A DNA stretch of 24,242 nt. Origin: Scatocola faecipullorum (GTDB lineage: Bacteria; Pseudomonadota; Alphaproteobacteria; RF32; CAG-239). The DNA lies in NCBI GenBank assembly GCA_018714685.1, contig DVNC01000041.1, positions 1 through 24,242 of the forward strand, given 5' to 3'. Below the pieces are notes generated by a model. It was not told the DNA's origin. It did no database searches and worked only from the letters and a program-made list of their open reading frames with translations. Of this stretch, positions 1-7,133 are shown piece after piece. Numbering within the stretch: position 1 is the stretch's first letter; every line of letters begins with the position of its first letter. The translations under genes and the position numbers were made by a program.

Positions 1-86
1 GTTAATGTGGTCTTGCCATGGTCTACGTGACCGATGGTTCCGATATTGCAGTGCGGCTTTGTCCGCTCAAATTTCTCTTTTGCCAT
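1..86 (-). CDS. tuf: Elongation factor Tu, N-terminal fragment (runs off the left edge)
   Basis: EF-Tu is the cytoplasmic GTPase that delivers aminoacyl-tRNA to the ribosome. Only the first 28 codons are inside the window. They read [20 protein letters not shown] and continue VDHGKTTL, which is the EF-Tu N-terminus through the P-loop (GHVDHGKT). The start codon is the ATG at 86-84 and the rest of the gene lies beyond base 1. The gene follows tRNA-Tyr and tRNA-Gly on the same strand, with 56 bases between the tRNA-Gly 3' end and the start codon. No promoter is evident in that gap, so tuf is probably read from the promoter ahead of tRNA-Tyr, as in other bacteria where tuf is linked to tRNA genes. 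Confidence 0.97.
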
Positions 87-142
87 TGTTAAAATCCTAA
101 TTGTTTACGTTGTTAACAGTTTTGCTTAAGAAGGGGAAAATT

Positions 143-216
143 TGGAGCGGGTGAGGGGAATCGAACCCCCGTCATAAGCTTGGAAGGCTTCTGCTCTACC
201 ATTGAGCTACACCCGC
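143..216 (-). tRNA. tRNA-Gly (anticodon TCC)
   Basis: On the minus strand the acceptor stem GCGGGTG (216-210) pairs with CACCCGC (153-147), followed by discriminator T and an encoded CCA (145-143). The D arm (GCTC...GAGC), a 7-base anticodon loop CTTCCAA with anticodon TCC at 184-182, and the T arm containing GGTTCGATTCC are all present. The outermost pair of the anticodon stem looks like a G-A mismatch. It sits 40 bases after tRNA-Tyr and is probably processed from the same transcript. Confidence 0.96.
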
Positions 217-256
217 TTAAATAGCCTCTTCTCGAGAGTCCCTGTTTAAAAATAAA

Positions 257-342
257 TGGTGGAGGGGGAAAGATTTGAACTTTCGTAGACCGAAGTCGAC
301 GGATTTACAGTCCGTTGCATTTGACCGCTCTGCCACCCCTCC
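257..342 (-). tRNA. tRNA-Tyr (anticodon GTA)
   Basis: This is a class II tRNA of 86 bases including the encoded CCA (259-257). Acceptor stem GGAGGGG (342-336) pairs with CCCCTCC (267-261) and the discriminator is A. The anticodon GTA lies at 308-306 inside the loop CTGTAAA. A long variable arm (GACTTCGGTC) follows, as expected for bacterial tRNA-Tyr, and the T arm contains GTTCAAATC. It is the first gene of the tRNA-tRNA-tuf series. Confidence 0.96.
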
Positions 343-398
343 GTTATTCGTGAACAGGGTTGAGGATTTACCATCCTTTTTTTAATTCACTGACTCGC

Positions 399-427
399 AA
401 ATAATCGTATTTTTGGCTTCTTGTCAA
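399..427 (-). promoter_or_regulatory. Sigma-70-type promoter for tRNA-Tyr / tRNA-Gly / tuf
   Basis: The -35 box TTGACA (427-422) is perfect. A 17-base spacer follows, then the -10 box TTATTT (404-399). Transcription would start near 392, about 50 bases before the mature tRNA-Tyr 5' end. Nothing else in this stretch fits as well. The promoter overlaps the far-upstream in-frame extension of rlmB on the other strand, which argues against that long start. Confidence 0.7.
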
Positions 428-610
428 CCTTTTTTTTACATATTTATTAACTTATCCGCATTATTATATTTCCTGCTGCAAAAATATATGGAGAAAACAA
501 AGGCTAAACCGGTATTAACCGAAACAGGAAATTCCGATGCCGAAAGCACGGGCCTGACAAATGCCGCCCAAATTGTCCGCAAGCTGAACAACGAAGATAA
601 GGAAATCGAT

Positions 611-1381
611 ATGTCTAAATTTCATAAAAGCAATAATTCTGTTCCCGCCGCTTCATCTGCCGCAATTTTCTACGGACGCCACCCCGTCGCCGCGGCCATT
701 GCCAACCCCCGCAGGCAGATAAACAAAATTCTCTGTACCGCCGAAACCGCCGAAGAACTACGCCGCCTCTGCACGGAAAACCGCCGGACACCCGGTCTGG
801 TTAATATCGTTGACCGAAAAGAAATTGACCGCATTTTGCCCCGTGAAGCCGTTCATCAGGGCATCGCCGCTTATGTCCGGGAACTGGAAAACTACACGCT
901 GGAAGATATCTGCATTATGGCCGGCGACCGCCCCGACTGCCATGTTTTGATTTTGGATCAGGTAACCGACCCTCAGAACATCGGCGCAATTATCCGTTCC
1001 TGTGTGGCTTTTGACACTCTTGCCCTGATTATGCAGGACAAAAACGCTCCGGCCGAAACCGGCGCCATGGCCAAAGCTTCCGCCGGCATGATTGAACATC
1101 TGCCGATATGCCGGGTAACCAACCTCTCCCGCGCTGTCGAAAAATTAAAGCAGTCCGGTTTCTGGACCGTCGGTATGGACGGCTACGCCGAAACCGCTAT
1201 CGACAAATTGAAAAAAGGCGGAAAAACCGCCGTCATCATGGGCTCTGAAGGCAAAGGCATGCGCCGGCTGGTTGAAGAAGCCTGCGACATCACCGTCCGC
1301 CTGCCGATTTCCGCCAAAGTGGAAAGTCTGAACGTTTCCACCGCGGCGGCCATCGCCCTCTATGAAATCAGCAAAAAATAA
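611..1381 (+). CDS. rlmB: 23S rRNA (guanosine-2'-O-)-methyltransferase, SpoU/TrmH family
   Basis: Predicted S-adenosylmethionine-dependent 2'-O-ribose methyltransferase of the SPOUT fold, acting on 23S rRNA in the RlmB family. All three SpoU motifs are visible: motif 1 as DQVTDPQNIGAIIRSC, motif 2 as VIMGSEGKGMRRL, and motif 3 as LPISAKVESLNVSTAAAIAL near the C-terminus. The N-terminal substrate-binding domain begins FYGRHPVAAAI. I chose the ATG at 611 (256 residues) because AAGGA lies 7 bases upstream and the product matches the usual family length, with about 20 residues before YGRH. The frame stays open further upstream to an ATG at 488 and a TTG at 413, but neither has a ribosome binding site. 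The stretch 488-610 does show coding-like codon use, so a longer form is not excluded. The gene is divergent from the tRNA/tuf unit, a common neighbourhood for this family. Confidence 0.92.
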   Translation: MSKFHKSNNSVPAASSAAIFYGRHPVAAAIANPRRQINKILCTAETAEELRRLCTENRRTPGLVNIVDRKEIDRILPREAVHQGIAAYVRELENYTLEDICIMAGDRPDCHVLILDQVTDPQNIGAIIRSCVAFDTLALIMQDKNAPAETGAMAKASAGMIEHLPICRVTNLSRAVEKLKQSGFWTVGMDGYAETAIDKLKKGGKTAVIMGSEGKGMRRLVEEACDITVRLPISAKVESLNVSTAAAIALYEISKK

Positions 1382-1476
1382 ACGGCAAACGCCGCGAAAA
1401 ACAAACTGCAGAGATTCACCATATCTTTAACTTTTTTCCTTATCATATCAATTGGCAGAAATACGGGAGAAAAACA

Positions 1477-2214
1477 GTGACGGAAACCCTGCATATCAAA
1501 AACTTGACCAAAGATTTCGGCAGCCTGCACGCCGTAAACAATATTTCTTTTACCGCGCGGCAGGGAGAAATCATCGCCCTGCTCGGCCCCAACGGTGCCG
1601 GCAAATCGACCCTGATGAACATGATTACCGGCTATCTGGCTCCCACATCCGGCGAAATTTCCGTCCTCGGCTGCAAAATTACCGATAACTGCCTGTTTGC
1701 CAAACAAAACATCGGTTTCCTGCCCGAGGGTTCTCCCCTCTACCCTGACCTTTCCGTCAAAGCTTTTCTGAACTACATTGCCGAATTGCGAGGACTCGCC
1801 GGCAGTAAAAAAGACGAGCGCCTGGCAAGAGTCTGCCGCCTGTCGCAAATAGACAGCGTCTGGAATCAAAAAATTGAAACGCTCTCCAAAGGCTACCGCC
1901 GCCGGGTCGGATTCGCCCAGAGCATTTTGAGCAACCCGCCGATACTGCTGCTGGATGAACCTACCGACGGGCTCGATCCTAATCAAAAAGAACACATCCG
2001 CCGCCAAATCGGCGAGCTTGGCCGCCATAAAACCATTCTGATTTCCACTCATCTGCTTGATGAAGCCGAAACCGTCTGCAACCGCATCATCCTGATTGAC
2101 CGCGGCGCCGTAAAAGCTGACGGAACATTGGAAGACATTCTGCTCCAAACAAAAACTTCCGGTTTGGAGGAGGCATTCAAAAAATTAACCGCCGGAGGAA
2201 AAAAACATGCCTAA
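1477..2214 (+). CDS. ABC transporter ATP-binding protein, GldA/ABC-2 type
   Basis: Cytoplasmic ATPase of an ABC-2-type exporter. Walker A is GPNGAGKST (residues 37-45), Walker B is ILLLDEPTDGLDP and the H-loop is ISTHLLDEA. The signature motif reads LSKGYRRRVGFA, the degenerate LSxGxxQR form typical of the GldA/CcmA/DrrA group. At 245 residues it lacks the long C-terminal extension of some DrrA proteins. The GTG start at 1477 is preceded by GGGAG seven bases upstream; no better ATG exists. Its stop overlaps the start of the permease fusion by 8 bases, so the two are translationally coupled and probably form one transporter. The transported substrate cannot be read from the sequence. In Flavobacterium the homologous GldA-GldF-GldG complex supports gliding, but nothing else here suggests gliding. 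Confidence 0.9.
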   Translation: MTETLHIKNLTKDFGSLHAVNNISFTARQGEIIALLGPNGAGKSTLMNMITGYLAPTSGEISVLGCKITDNCLFAKQNIGFLPEGSPLYPDLSVKAFLNYIAELRGLAGSKKDERLARVCRLSQIDSVWNQKIETLSKGYRRRVGFAQSILSNPPILLLDEPTDGLDPNQKEHIRRQIGELGRHKTILISTHLLDEAETVCNRIILIDRGAVKADGTLEDILLQTKTSGLEEAFKKLTAGGKKHA

Positions 2215-5200
2215 AACCTGGATTGTCGCCCGAAACGAACTGTACCGTTATTTCATCTCCCCGCTGGCCTATGTTTATTTGATTGCCTTTTTGCTCCTTA
2301 ACGGCTCCTTCGCCGTTTATTTCGGCGACTTTTTCAACCGCGGGCAGGCTGACCTGAGTTCAATGTTCGCTTTTCAGCCCTGGATTTACCTCATTTTCAT
2401 TCCCGGTATTTCCATGCGGCTTTGGGCAGAAGAATTCAGACAGCAAACCATTGTCCAAATTATGACGCTGCCGGTGCCGGCCGCCGCTTATGTCTGGGGA
2501 AAATTTTTGGCATCCTGGCTTTTTTGCGGTCTGGCTCTGCTGCTCACTTTTCCTTTCTGGCTGACAGTCAATTGGCTCGGCAATCCGGATAACGGCGTTA
2601 TCCTCGGCGGTTATCTCGGCAGCTTTCTGCTGGCCGGCTGCATGCTTGCCATCTCTCAGACCATGTCCGCCCTCACCAAAAATCAGGTCATCGCCTTGGT
2701 ACTGTCCGTCATTGCCAACCTGCTGTTTTTCCTGAGCGGGGTAGAATATGTTCTGTCCTTCTTCCGCGCTTTTGCTTCGCAGACATTCATTGAAATGATT
2801 GCCTCGTTCAGTTTTCTCACTCATTTTCAAACGCTCGCTAACGGATTGCTTGAACTTCGCGATCTTTTCTTTTTCGGAACGGTCATCCTGCTTTTCAATT
2901 TCACCACAATTCTGATTGTCGGTTTTAAAACATCCGGAACTTCCGGCTGGCTCAAATCGACCTCCCGCAATTACTACATTTTCGCCGTTCTGCTTCTGCT
3001 CTGCGGCTTCACCGGTTTGAACCTCATCGCCAACAGCTTTCTGCGCGATATCCAGTATGATTTCACCGCCGAAAAAATCTATACGCTCTCCCCCTCGACC
3101 AAACGCATTCTCGGCAGCCTGCCCCGCCCTGTCGTCGCCAAACTGTATTACACGCCGCTGCTTGGTCAGCGCAATCCCGAAATCCGCCTGCTGGTTGACA
3201 AACTGTATATCCTTCTGCGCAAATACACCCGCCTGTCCGGAGGAAAGTTCAATTTTGCCGTCTATCATCCCCAGCCGCTTGACAATATCGAAGATCAGGC
3301 ACTGGCTGCCGGATTGCAGCCGATTCCTTTAATTGATCTTAACCAAAACGGTTTTCTCGGACTGACTCTGACTGACGAAGCCGGCAGCAGACAGGTCATT
3401 CCGCTGTTTCCGCTGGAACGGCAGAACTTCCTTGAGCAGGACCTCACGTCACAGATTTTTGAACTTTTCCAAACCAAACCGACGCTCGGTATCATCAGCG
3501 GCCTGCCCGTTTTTGATTCCGCCGAAACCGAAAACGGCAGCATGGTAAATCAGGAATGGGAAATCATTAAACAAATCAGACAGTTCTACAATATCAAAGA
3601 AATTAAAACCGCCGCCGACTTCCCAGACGATTTGCAGCTGTTGATGCTGATTCATCCGCACCGGCTGAAACCTGAAATCATCGAAGCCGTTACTGACTAT
3701 ACGCTTCGCGGCGGCAACAGTCTGGTTTTGCTTGACACGACGGCAGAAGCTCCGCGGATTTTCTCGCCTCTCAACAATGAATATGTCTCCTCTGATTTGG
3801 GAGAACTAAGCCGCCTGTGGCATTTCAACTATTTTCCCGAAGCCGTAGTTGCCGACCTCGGCAACTCAATAACGGTTGACGCCACCACCGACTATAAAAA
3901 CAATCCGAATTTTACTCAGGACATTATCCAGTTTGCTCCCCGCGGCAATAACCTGAACCGCAGCGAACCCGAAACGGCCCGTCTGAAAAGCATTCTTTTT
4001 GCTTCGGCTTCCGTTTTGAAACCGGATTCCTCAGGGGCTGTTGACTTCGTCCCGCTGATAAAGGCCGGAAACAACTCGGCCCTGATGCCTGCCGATGTTG
4101 TGCGCCGCGGCATGAACCCTTCGGATATTCTGCGTTGGTTCAAACCGGACAATCAGGAAAAAGTCATCGCCGCCAAAATCATCAGCCGGGACTTGCAGCG
4201 GCCTTTCACCGTCATTGCCGTCGCCGACACCGATTTCATCTACGATTCTTTTTGGACCCGCTCCTCCTCGATTCTCGACCGTCGCTACACCGTTCCGCTC
4301 CTCGACAACGGCAATTTCATTCTCAATGCGCTTGAAAGCCTTTCCGGCACCGAAAATCTGACGGACTTGCGCGGCAAAACTTCTGCCGACCGGCCTTTTG
4401 CCGATATTGAAAAAATGCGCCGGGACAACCAGCTGCAATTCAAACTCAAAGAAAGCGAAATCTTTGAAAAAATAAACCAAACCAAGGCTAAGCTCTCCGA
4501 AATCTGGAACAAAAAAAGCTTTGAAGGAAGAGATCTCTTTTCCGCCGACGAACTTGCCGTCATCGCCAACTATCGCCGGCAGCTGGACAGCCTGCGCCTT
4601 GACCTCGCCGCCAACCGCAAAGAACTCAACACCAACATCGAGCATATTGCCAACCTCGTCAAGCTGGTCAACATCTATTTGCTTCCGGGCATTTTGCTGC
4701 TGGGACTGGCCGTCTATCTGCTTCTCCGCCGCCCCCGGACTTCCGGCGGAAAATTCCGTATCAACGCCCCGCTGCTCAAGCTCGGCATCGCCGGACTGTT
4801 CCTGTTGGGAGCGGGGCTGTTTGCCGCCGGACTTGATAATCGGACACCAGTCAGCGCTTATGAAAATAAACTGATTTTTCCCCGGCTCGATAAGGAAATC
4901 AATCAGCTGACGGAGATAGAACTTCACACCGCCGACGGAACACTTACGTTTGTCCGCAGCAATAATCTCTGGACATTGCGGGAAAAACCCGATTTTCCGG
5001 TTTATCAGGAACGGATTCGCCGGTTTCTTAACGCCATGCTGGAAGCTCGCTACTACGAAAAACGAACCGCTGATCCCGAATATCTTGCCGGTTTCGGTCT
5101 GACTCCGCCTGAAGCTCCCGGTTCGCGCAGCATCCGCATCATATTGCGCCGCGATAACCGGCAGATTCTGACTGATTTTGAAGTCGGGGACTTTAACATC

Positions 5201-5680
5201 GACATCGGCCGCGGCACTCGCGGTGCCTACCTGAAGTTTCCCGGCCAATTTCAGGTTTGGCTGGCTCGTGCCGACTTTATCGACCTTTCTGTCGACTGGA
5301 GAGATTGGACCTACAGCACATTGTGGAACCTCCGCTTCGGACGCATCGCCGACACCGACAAAATCCATGCCGCCGAACCGCTGACCCTGCTGGTGCGCGA
5401 TTTGCTCACCACTCCGCTGCTGAAAGCATACCGCGACGCGGAAAATATGGAGTCTTTCCAGTCGCTGGATATCCTGACTGAAGACAGAAACCAGCTCCGC
5501 CTCCTTTTCTACCGCCGGAACGGAAAATATTACGTCCGTTATCTCTTTGACAACAGCATTGCCGGAAAACATTTGCAATTCTTTGCCGGTTATGCTAAAT
5601 CCCTCCTTTATGAAATTCCGGCCCTGAATATGGAGAAAATTGAACATGACCTTGCAGCCGCTGAGTCAGGAACAAAGTAA
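2207..5680 (+). CDS. Three-part fusion: ABC-2 permease (GldF-like) + GldG-like auxiliary domain + DUF4340 domain
   Basis: A 1157-residue membrane protein, the presumed partner of the ATPase just upstream. Residues 1 to about 245 are an ABC-2 permease with several hydrophobic segments (for example PWIYLIFIPGISMRLW and VIALVLSVIANLLFFLSGV). A new membrane segment near 254-275 opens the GldG-like part, followed by the characteristic DFTAEKIYTLSPSTKRIL near 285 and a long extracytoplasmic domain of the ABC_transp_aux type. A charged, probably coiled region lies near 720-810, and a closing membrane segment near 825-843. A further membrane segment near 855-875 starts a C-terminal region that reads as DUF4340: repeated beta-strand pattern, then ...LTFVRSNNLWTLREKP. 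From general knowledge, GldF and GldG are often fused but DUF4340 is usually a separate gene, so the single chain is notable. The start ATG has GGAGG 8 bases upstream. The end overlaps the CDF gene by 35 bases. Confidence 0.85.
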   Translation: MPKTWIVARNELYRYFISPLAYVYLIAFLLLNGSFAVYFGDFFNRGQADLSSMFAFQPWIYLIFIPGISMRLWAEEFRQQTIVQIMTLPVPAAAYVWGKFLASWLFCGLALLLTFPFWLTVNWLGNPDNGVILGGYLGSFLLAGCMLAISQTMSALTKNQVIALVLSVIANLLFFLSGVEYVLSFFRAFASQTFIEMIASFSFLTHFQTLANGLLELRDLFFFGTVILLFNFTTILIVGFKTSGTSGWLKSTSRNYYIFAVLLLLCGFTGLNLIANSFLRDIQYDFTAEKIYTLSPSTKRILGSLPRPVVAKLYYTPLLGQRNPEIRLLVDKLYILLRKYTRLSGGKFNFAVYHPQPLDNIEDQALAAGLQPIPLIDLNQNGFLGLTLTDEAGSRQVIPLFPLERQNFLEQDLTSQIFELFQTKPTLGIISGLPVFDSAETENGSMVNQEWEIIKQIRQFYNIKEIKTAADFPDDLQLLMLIHPHRLKPEIIEAVTDYTLRGGNSLVLLDTTAEAPRIFSPLNNEYVSSDLGELSRLWHFNYFPEAVVADLGNSITVDATTDYKNNPNFTQDIIQFAPRGNNLNRSEPETARLKSILFASASVLKPDSSGAVDFVPLIKAGNNSALMPADVVRRGMNPSDILRWFKPDNQEKVIAAKIISRDLQRPFTVIAVADTDFIYDSFWTRSSSILDRRYTVPLLDNGNFILNALESLSGTENLTDLRGKTSADRPFADIEKMRRDNQLQFKLKESEIFEKINQTKAKLSEIWNKKSFEGRDLFSADELAVIANYRRQLDSLRLDLAANRKELNTNIEHIANLVKLVNIYLLPGILLLGLAVYLLLRRPRTSGGKFRINAPLLKLGIAGLFLLGAGLFAAGLDNRTPVSAYENKLIFPRLDKEINQLTEIELHTADGTLTFVRSNNLWTLREKPDFPVYQERIRRFLNAMLEARYYEKRTADPEYLAGFGLTPPEAPGSRSIRIILRRDNRQILTDFEVGDFNIDIGRGTRGAYLKFPGQFQVWLARADFIDLSVDWRDWTYSTLWNLRFGRIADTDKIHAAEPLTLLVRDLLTTPLLKAYRDAENMESFQSLDILTEDRNQLRLLFYRRNGKYYVRYLFDNSIAGKHLQFFAGYAKSLLYEIPALNMEKIEHDLAAAESGTK

Positions 5681-6593
5681 CCGTCTGAAAAAAATCGCCA
5701 CCATTGCCAGCGTTTCTCTGGCCGTCAGCCTGAGTCTGCTTAAAACTTTCGGCGCCCTTTACACCGGCTCGCTGGCCGTGTTGTCATCCATGATTGACAG
5801 TTTGGCTGATATTTTTGCCTCCTCCGTAACGTATATTGCCGTTAAATATGCTTCCAAACCGGCCAGTGACAATCATCGCTACGGCTACGGCAAAGCCGAA
5901 GCCCTGAGTGCTTTAATCCAGTCGGCTTTTATTGCCGGCTCCGGCATTTTCGTCATGTATGACGGCTTCAGCCGTTTTTTGAGTCCCAAACCGCTGGAAC
6001 AAACCGATACCGGTATCATCATAATGGTCATCAGCCTTGTCAGCACCGTTGCGCTCATCTTCTTCCAAAAATACGTCACCCGCCGCACCAAGTCGCAGGC
6101 CATTTCTGCCGACAGTGCTCATTATGCGGTTGACGTTATGACCAATGCGTCAATCATTCTCAGCCTGTTGGTCGTAAAATTCTTCAACATCAGCTGGTTT
6201 GATACGCTCACCGCCTTTGTCATCTCCGCTTATCTGCTGGTCAACGCTTATCACCTGGCACGACAAGCCGTCAGTCTTCTTATGGATGAAGAGCTCAGTG
6301 ACGACATCCGCACCGACATTATCCGCATTGTCCGTAACAGTCCTTTTACCAAAGGCATTCATGATTTGCGCACCCGCGACCTCGGCGGAACCTATATGTT
6401 TGAATTTCATCTGGAACTGGACGGTAATCTCTCCCTTTACGATGCCCATGACCTGACCGATATGGTCGAAGACGAAATTTTGGAAGCTTACCCTAATGCC
6501 CAGATTATCATTCATCAGGACCCGGCCGGTATTGATGAAAAGCGGCTTGATCAGATTATCCTCCAAAACAAAAAGAAAAAGAAAAAATCATAA
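5646..6593 (+). CDS. Cation diffusion facilitator (CDF) divalent metal exporter, FieF/YiiP-like
   Basis: Inner-membrane antiporter predicted to export Zn2+, Fe2+, Cd2+ or similar ions in exchange for protons. Six hydrophobic segments are followed by a cytoplasmic ferredoxin-like domain. The transport-site residues of E. coli YiiP (Asp-Asp-His-Asp) are conserved: D51 and D55 in IDSLADI, H159 and D163 in SAHYAVDVM. Because the first pair is Asp-Asp, as in FieF, and not His-Asp as in strict zinc exporters, iron or broad specificity is possible. I prefer the ATG at 5646 (GGAG about 10 bases upstream); a TTG at 5640 is also possible. The tail is a run of lysines. It starts inside the end of the ABC fusion gene, so it is very likely the last gene of that operon. 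Confidence 0.93.
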   Translation: MTLQPLSQEQSNRLKKIATIASVSLAVSLSLLKTFGALYTGSLAVLSSMIDSLADIFASSVTYIAVKYASKPASDNHRYGYGKAEALSALIQSAFIAGSGIFVMYDGFSRFLSPKPLEQTDTGIIIMVISLVSTVALIFFQKYVTRRTKSQAISADSAHYAVDVMTNASIILSLLVVKFFNISWFDTLTAFVISAYLLVNAYHLARQAVSLLMDEELSDDIRTDIIRIVRNSPFTKGIHDLRTRDLGGTYMFEFHLELDGNLSLYDAHDLTDMVEDEILEAYPNAQIIIHQDPAGIDEKRLDQIILQNKKKKKKS

Positions 6594-6625
6594 AAAAAGG
6601 CTCAAACTTCCGCAGAAGTTTGAGC
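6592..6625 (-). terminator. Intrinsic terminator, minus-strand orientation
   Basis: A perfect 11-bp stem GCTCAAACTTC/GAAGTTTGAGC (6600-6610 with 6615-6625) has a 4-base loop. The T run (seven T at 6598-6592) is on the minus strand; on the plus strand there is no clean T run, although the hairpin sits directly after the CDF stop codon. Confidence 0.6.
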
Positions 6626-6638
6626 TCTGAACGCAATC

Positions 6639-6667
6639 ATTTTATAAAATAAGCAAAAAAAAGACAA
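6639..6667 (-). promoter_or_regulatory. Possible third minus-strand promoter
   Basis: TTGTCT (6667-6662), a 17-base spacer and TAAAAT (6644-6639). A transcript starting near 6632 would be about 40 nt and end at the 6625-6592 terminator. The -35 box overlaps the stem end of the preceding terminator. Confidence 0.3.
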
Positions 6668-6693
6668 TTCCAATTATCCTGAATTGCCTTTTT
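6655..6693. terminator. Bidirectional intrinsic terminator
   Basis: A 10-bp stem (6661-6670 with 6681-6690, one G-T pair) has a 10-base loop. On the plus strand it is followed by five T, and on the minus strand by eight T in the 6662-6655 run. On the plus strand it can end the ABC/CDF operon; on the minus strand it would end the second small-RNA unit. Confidence 0.65.
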
Positions 6694-6730
6694 GATGACG
6701 AACCGAGTTTCGCAACTGGGAAGTCACATA

Positions 6731-6759
6731 TATATAAGCCAGAAGTAATTTCCTGAAAA
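6731..6759 (-). promoter_or_regulatory. Possible second minus-strand promoter, just after the first terminator
   Basis: TTTTCA (6759-6754), a 17-base spacer and TATATA (6736-6731) give a moderate sigma-70 match whose start site near 6724 would yield a short RNA ending at the 6690-6655 terminator. The region is AT-rich, so a chance match is plausible. Confidence 0.3.
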
Positions 6760-6792
6760 AAACCAGATCCGGATTTCCCAATCGGGATCTGG
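6756..6792 (-). terminator. Intrinsic terminator of the candidate small RNA
   Basis: CCAGATCC/GGATCTGG stem (6792-6785 with 6770-6763), with further internal pairing, then seven consecutive T on the minus strand (6762-6756). On the plus strand no T run follows, so it is strand-specific. Confidence 0.7.
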
Positions 6793-7018
6793 GCTAACTT
6801 TGCAAAAAAAACAGTCGCAGCAAAGTTATTTTAATAAACAAGTAAAGCTACATTACCCTTAATGAAGTGTTACGCCTTCGGGTAATGGGGACTAAATGGC
6901 TAAAAGTCCCTGGCTATCGAGATGAAAAAATTCACTCATTTGCAACATCATCTATAAAGGCCGAAGCGTTTATAAACGATATATTTTGTTCATATAATAG
7001 ACAATGTAATTCAAAGTT
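6756..7018 (-). ncRNA. Candidate structured small RNA (about 260 nt), family not recognised
   Basis: The predicted transcript begins near 7018, downstream of a near-consensus promoter at 7053-7025, and ends at a strong intrinsic terminator (8-bp stem 6792-6785/6770-6763, then seven T at 6762-6756). Between them, minus-strand stems are visible at 6910-6905/6893-6888 (GGGACT/AGTCCC), 6887-6880/6858-6851 (CATTACCC/GGGTAATG, with an inner GAAG/CTTC helix), and 6828-6820/6803-6795 (TAACTTTGC/GCAAAGTTA). The 5' end AACTTTG could alternatively pair with CAAAGTT of the last stem, giving two exclusive folds. I compared it by eye with tmRNA, 6S RNA, RNase P RNA, SRP RNA and common riboswitches and saw no hallmark of any. 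It is antisense to no gene and points at the 3' end of the CDF gene. That it is transcribed is inference from promoter plus terminator. Confidence 0.5.
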
Positions 7019-7024
7019 GAGCGC

Positions 7025-7053
7025 AATGTAGTTGTTTTTTGCAATTTTGTCAA
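7025..7053 (-). promoter_or_regulatory. Near-consensus sigma-70 promoter for the candidate small RNA
   Basis: The -35 box TTGACA (7053-7048) is perfect, the spacer is exactly 17 bases and the -10 box is TACATT (7030-7025). It lies downstream of the hppA terminator on the same strand, so it starts a new transcript and does not serve hppA. There is no protein gene on this strand between here and the edge of the CDF gene. Confidence 0.7.
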
Positions 7054-7102
7054 CAAAAATTTTCACACCCGAAAAAAATTGATATTACAATATATTACAA
7101 AC

Positions 7103-7133
7103 AAAAAAGAACCTCCTGCAAAGGAGGTTCTTT
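7103..7133 (-). terminator. Intrinsic terminator of the pyrophosphatase gene
   Basis: An 11-bp perfect stem AAAGAACCTCC/GGAGGTTCTTT (7106-7116 with 7123-7133) has a 6-base loop and six T on the minus strand. It lies 20 bases after the hppA stop codon. Confidence 0.85.

Noticed and set aside
413..610. TTG start at 413 for rlmB with a hydrophobic N-terminus
   Set aside because: TTG has no ribosome binding site and would translate across the tRNA promoter region; the hydrophobic stretch comes from AT-rich intergenic sequence.
1360..2148. 262-residue open frame on the minus strand
   Set aside because: It is the antisense shadow of the ABC ATPase, which has Walker A, Walker B and signature motifs; the shadow shows no domain and no ribosome binding site.
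4031..5647. 538-residue open frame on the minus strand inside the ABC fusion gene
   Set aside because: Long shadow frames arise on the opposite strand of GC-biased coding sequence. The plus-strand frame carries clear GldG/DUF4340 features and good coupling to its neighbours.
1477..6593. Gliding motility apparatus
   Set aside because: GldA/F/G-like proteins occur widely outside gliding bacteria, and no other gld, spr or rem genes are present.
6594..7018. tmRNA, 6S RNA, RNase P RNA, SRP RNA or a riboswitch in the gene-free region
   Set aside because: No T-arm plus CCA, no resume ORF ending in AA, no RNase P or SRP core sequences, and no downstream gene on the same strand for a riboswitch to control.
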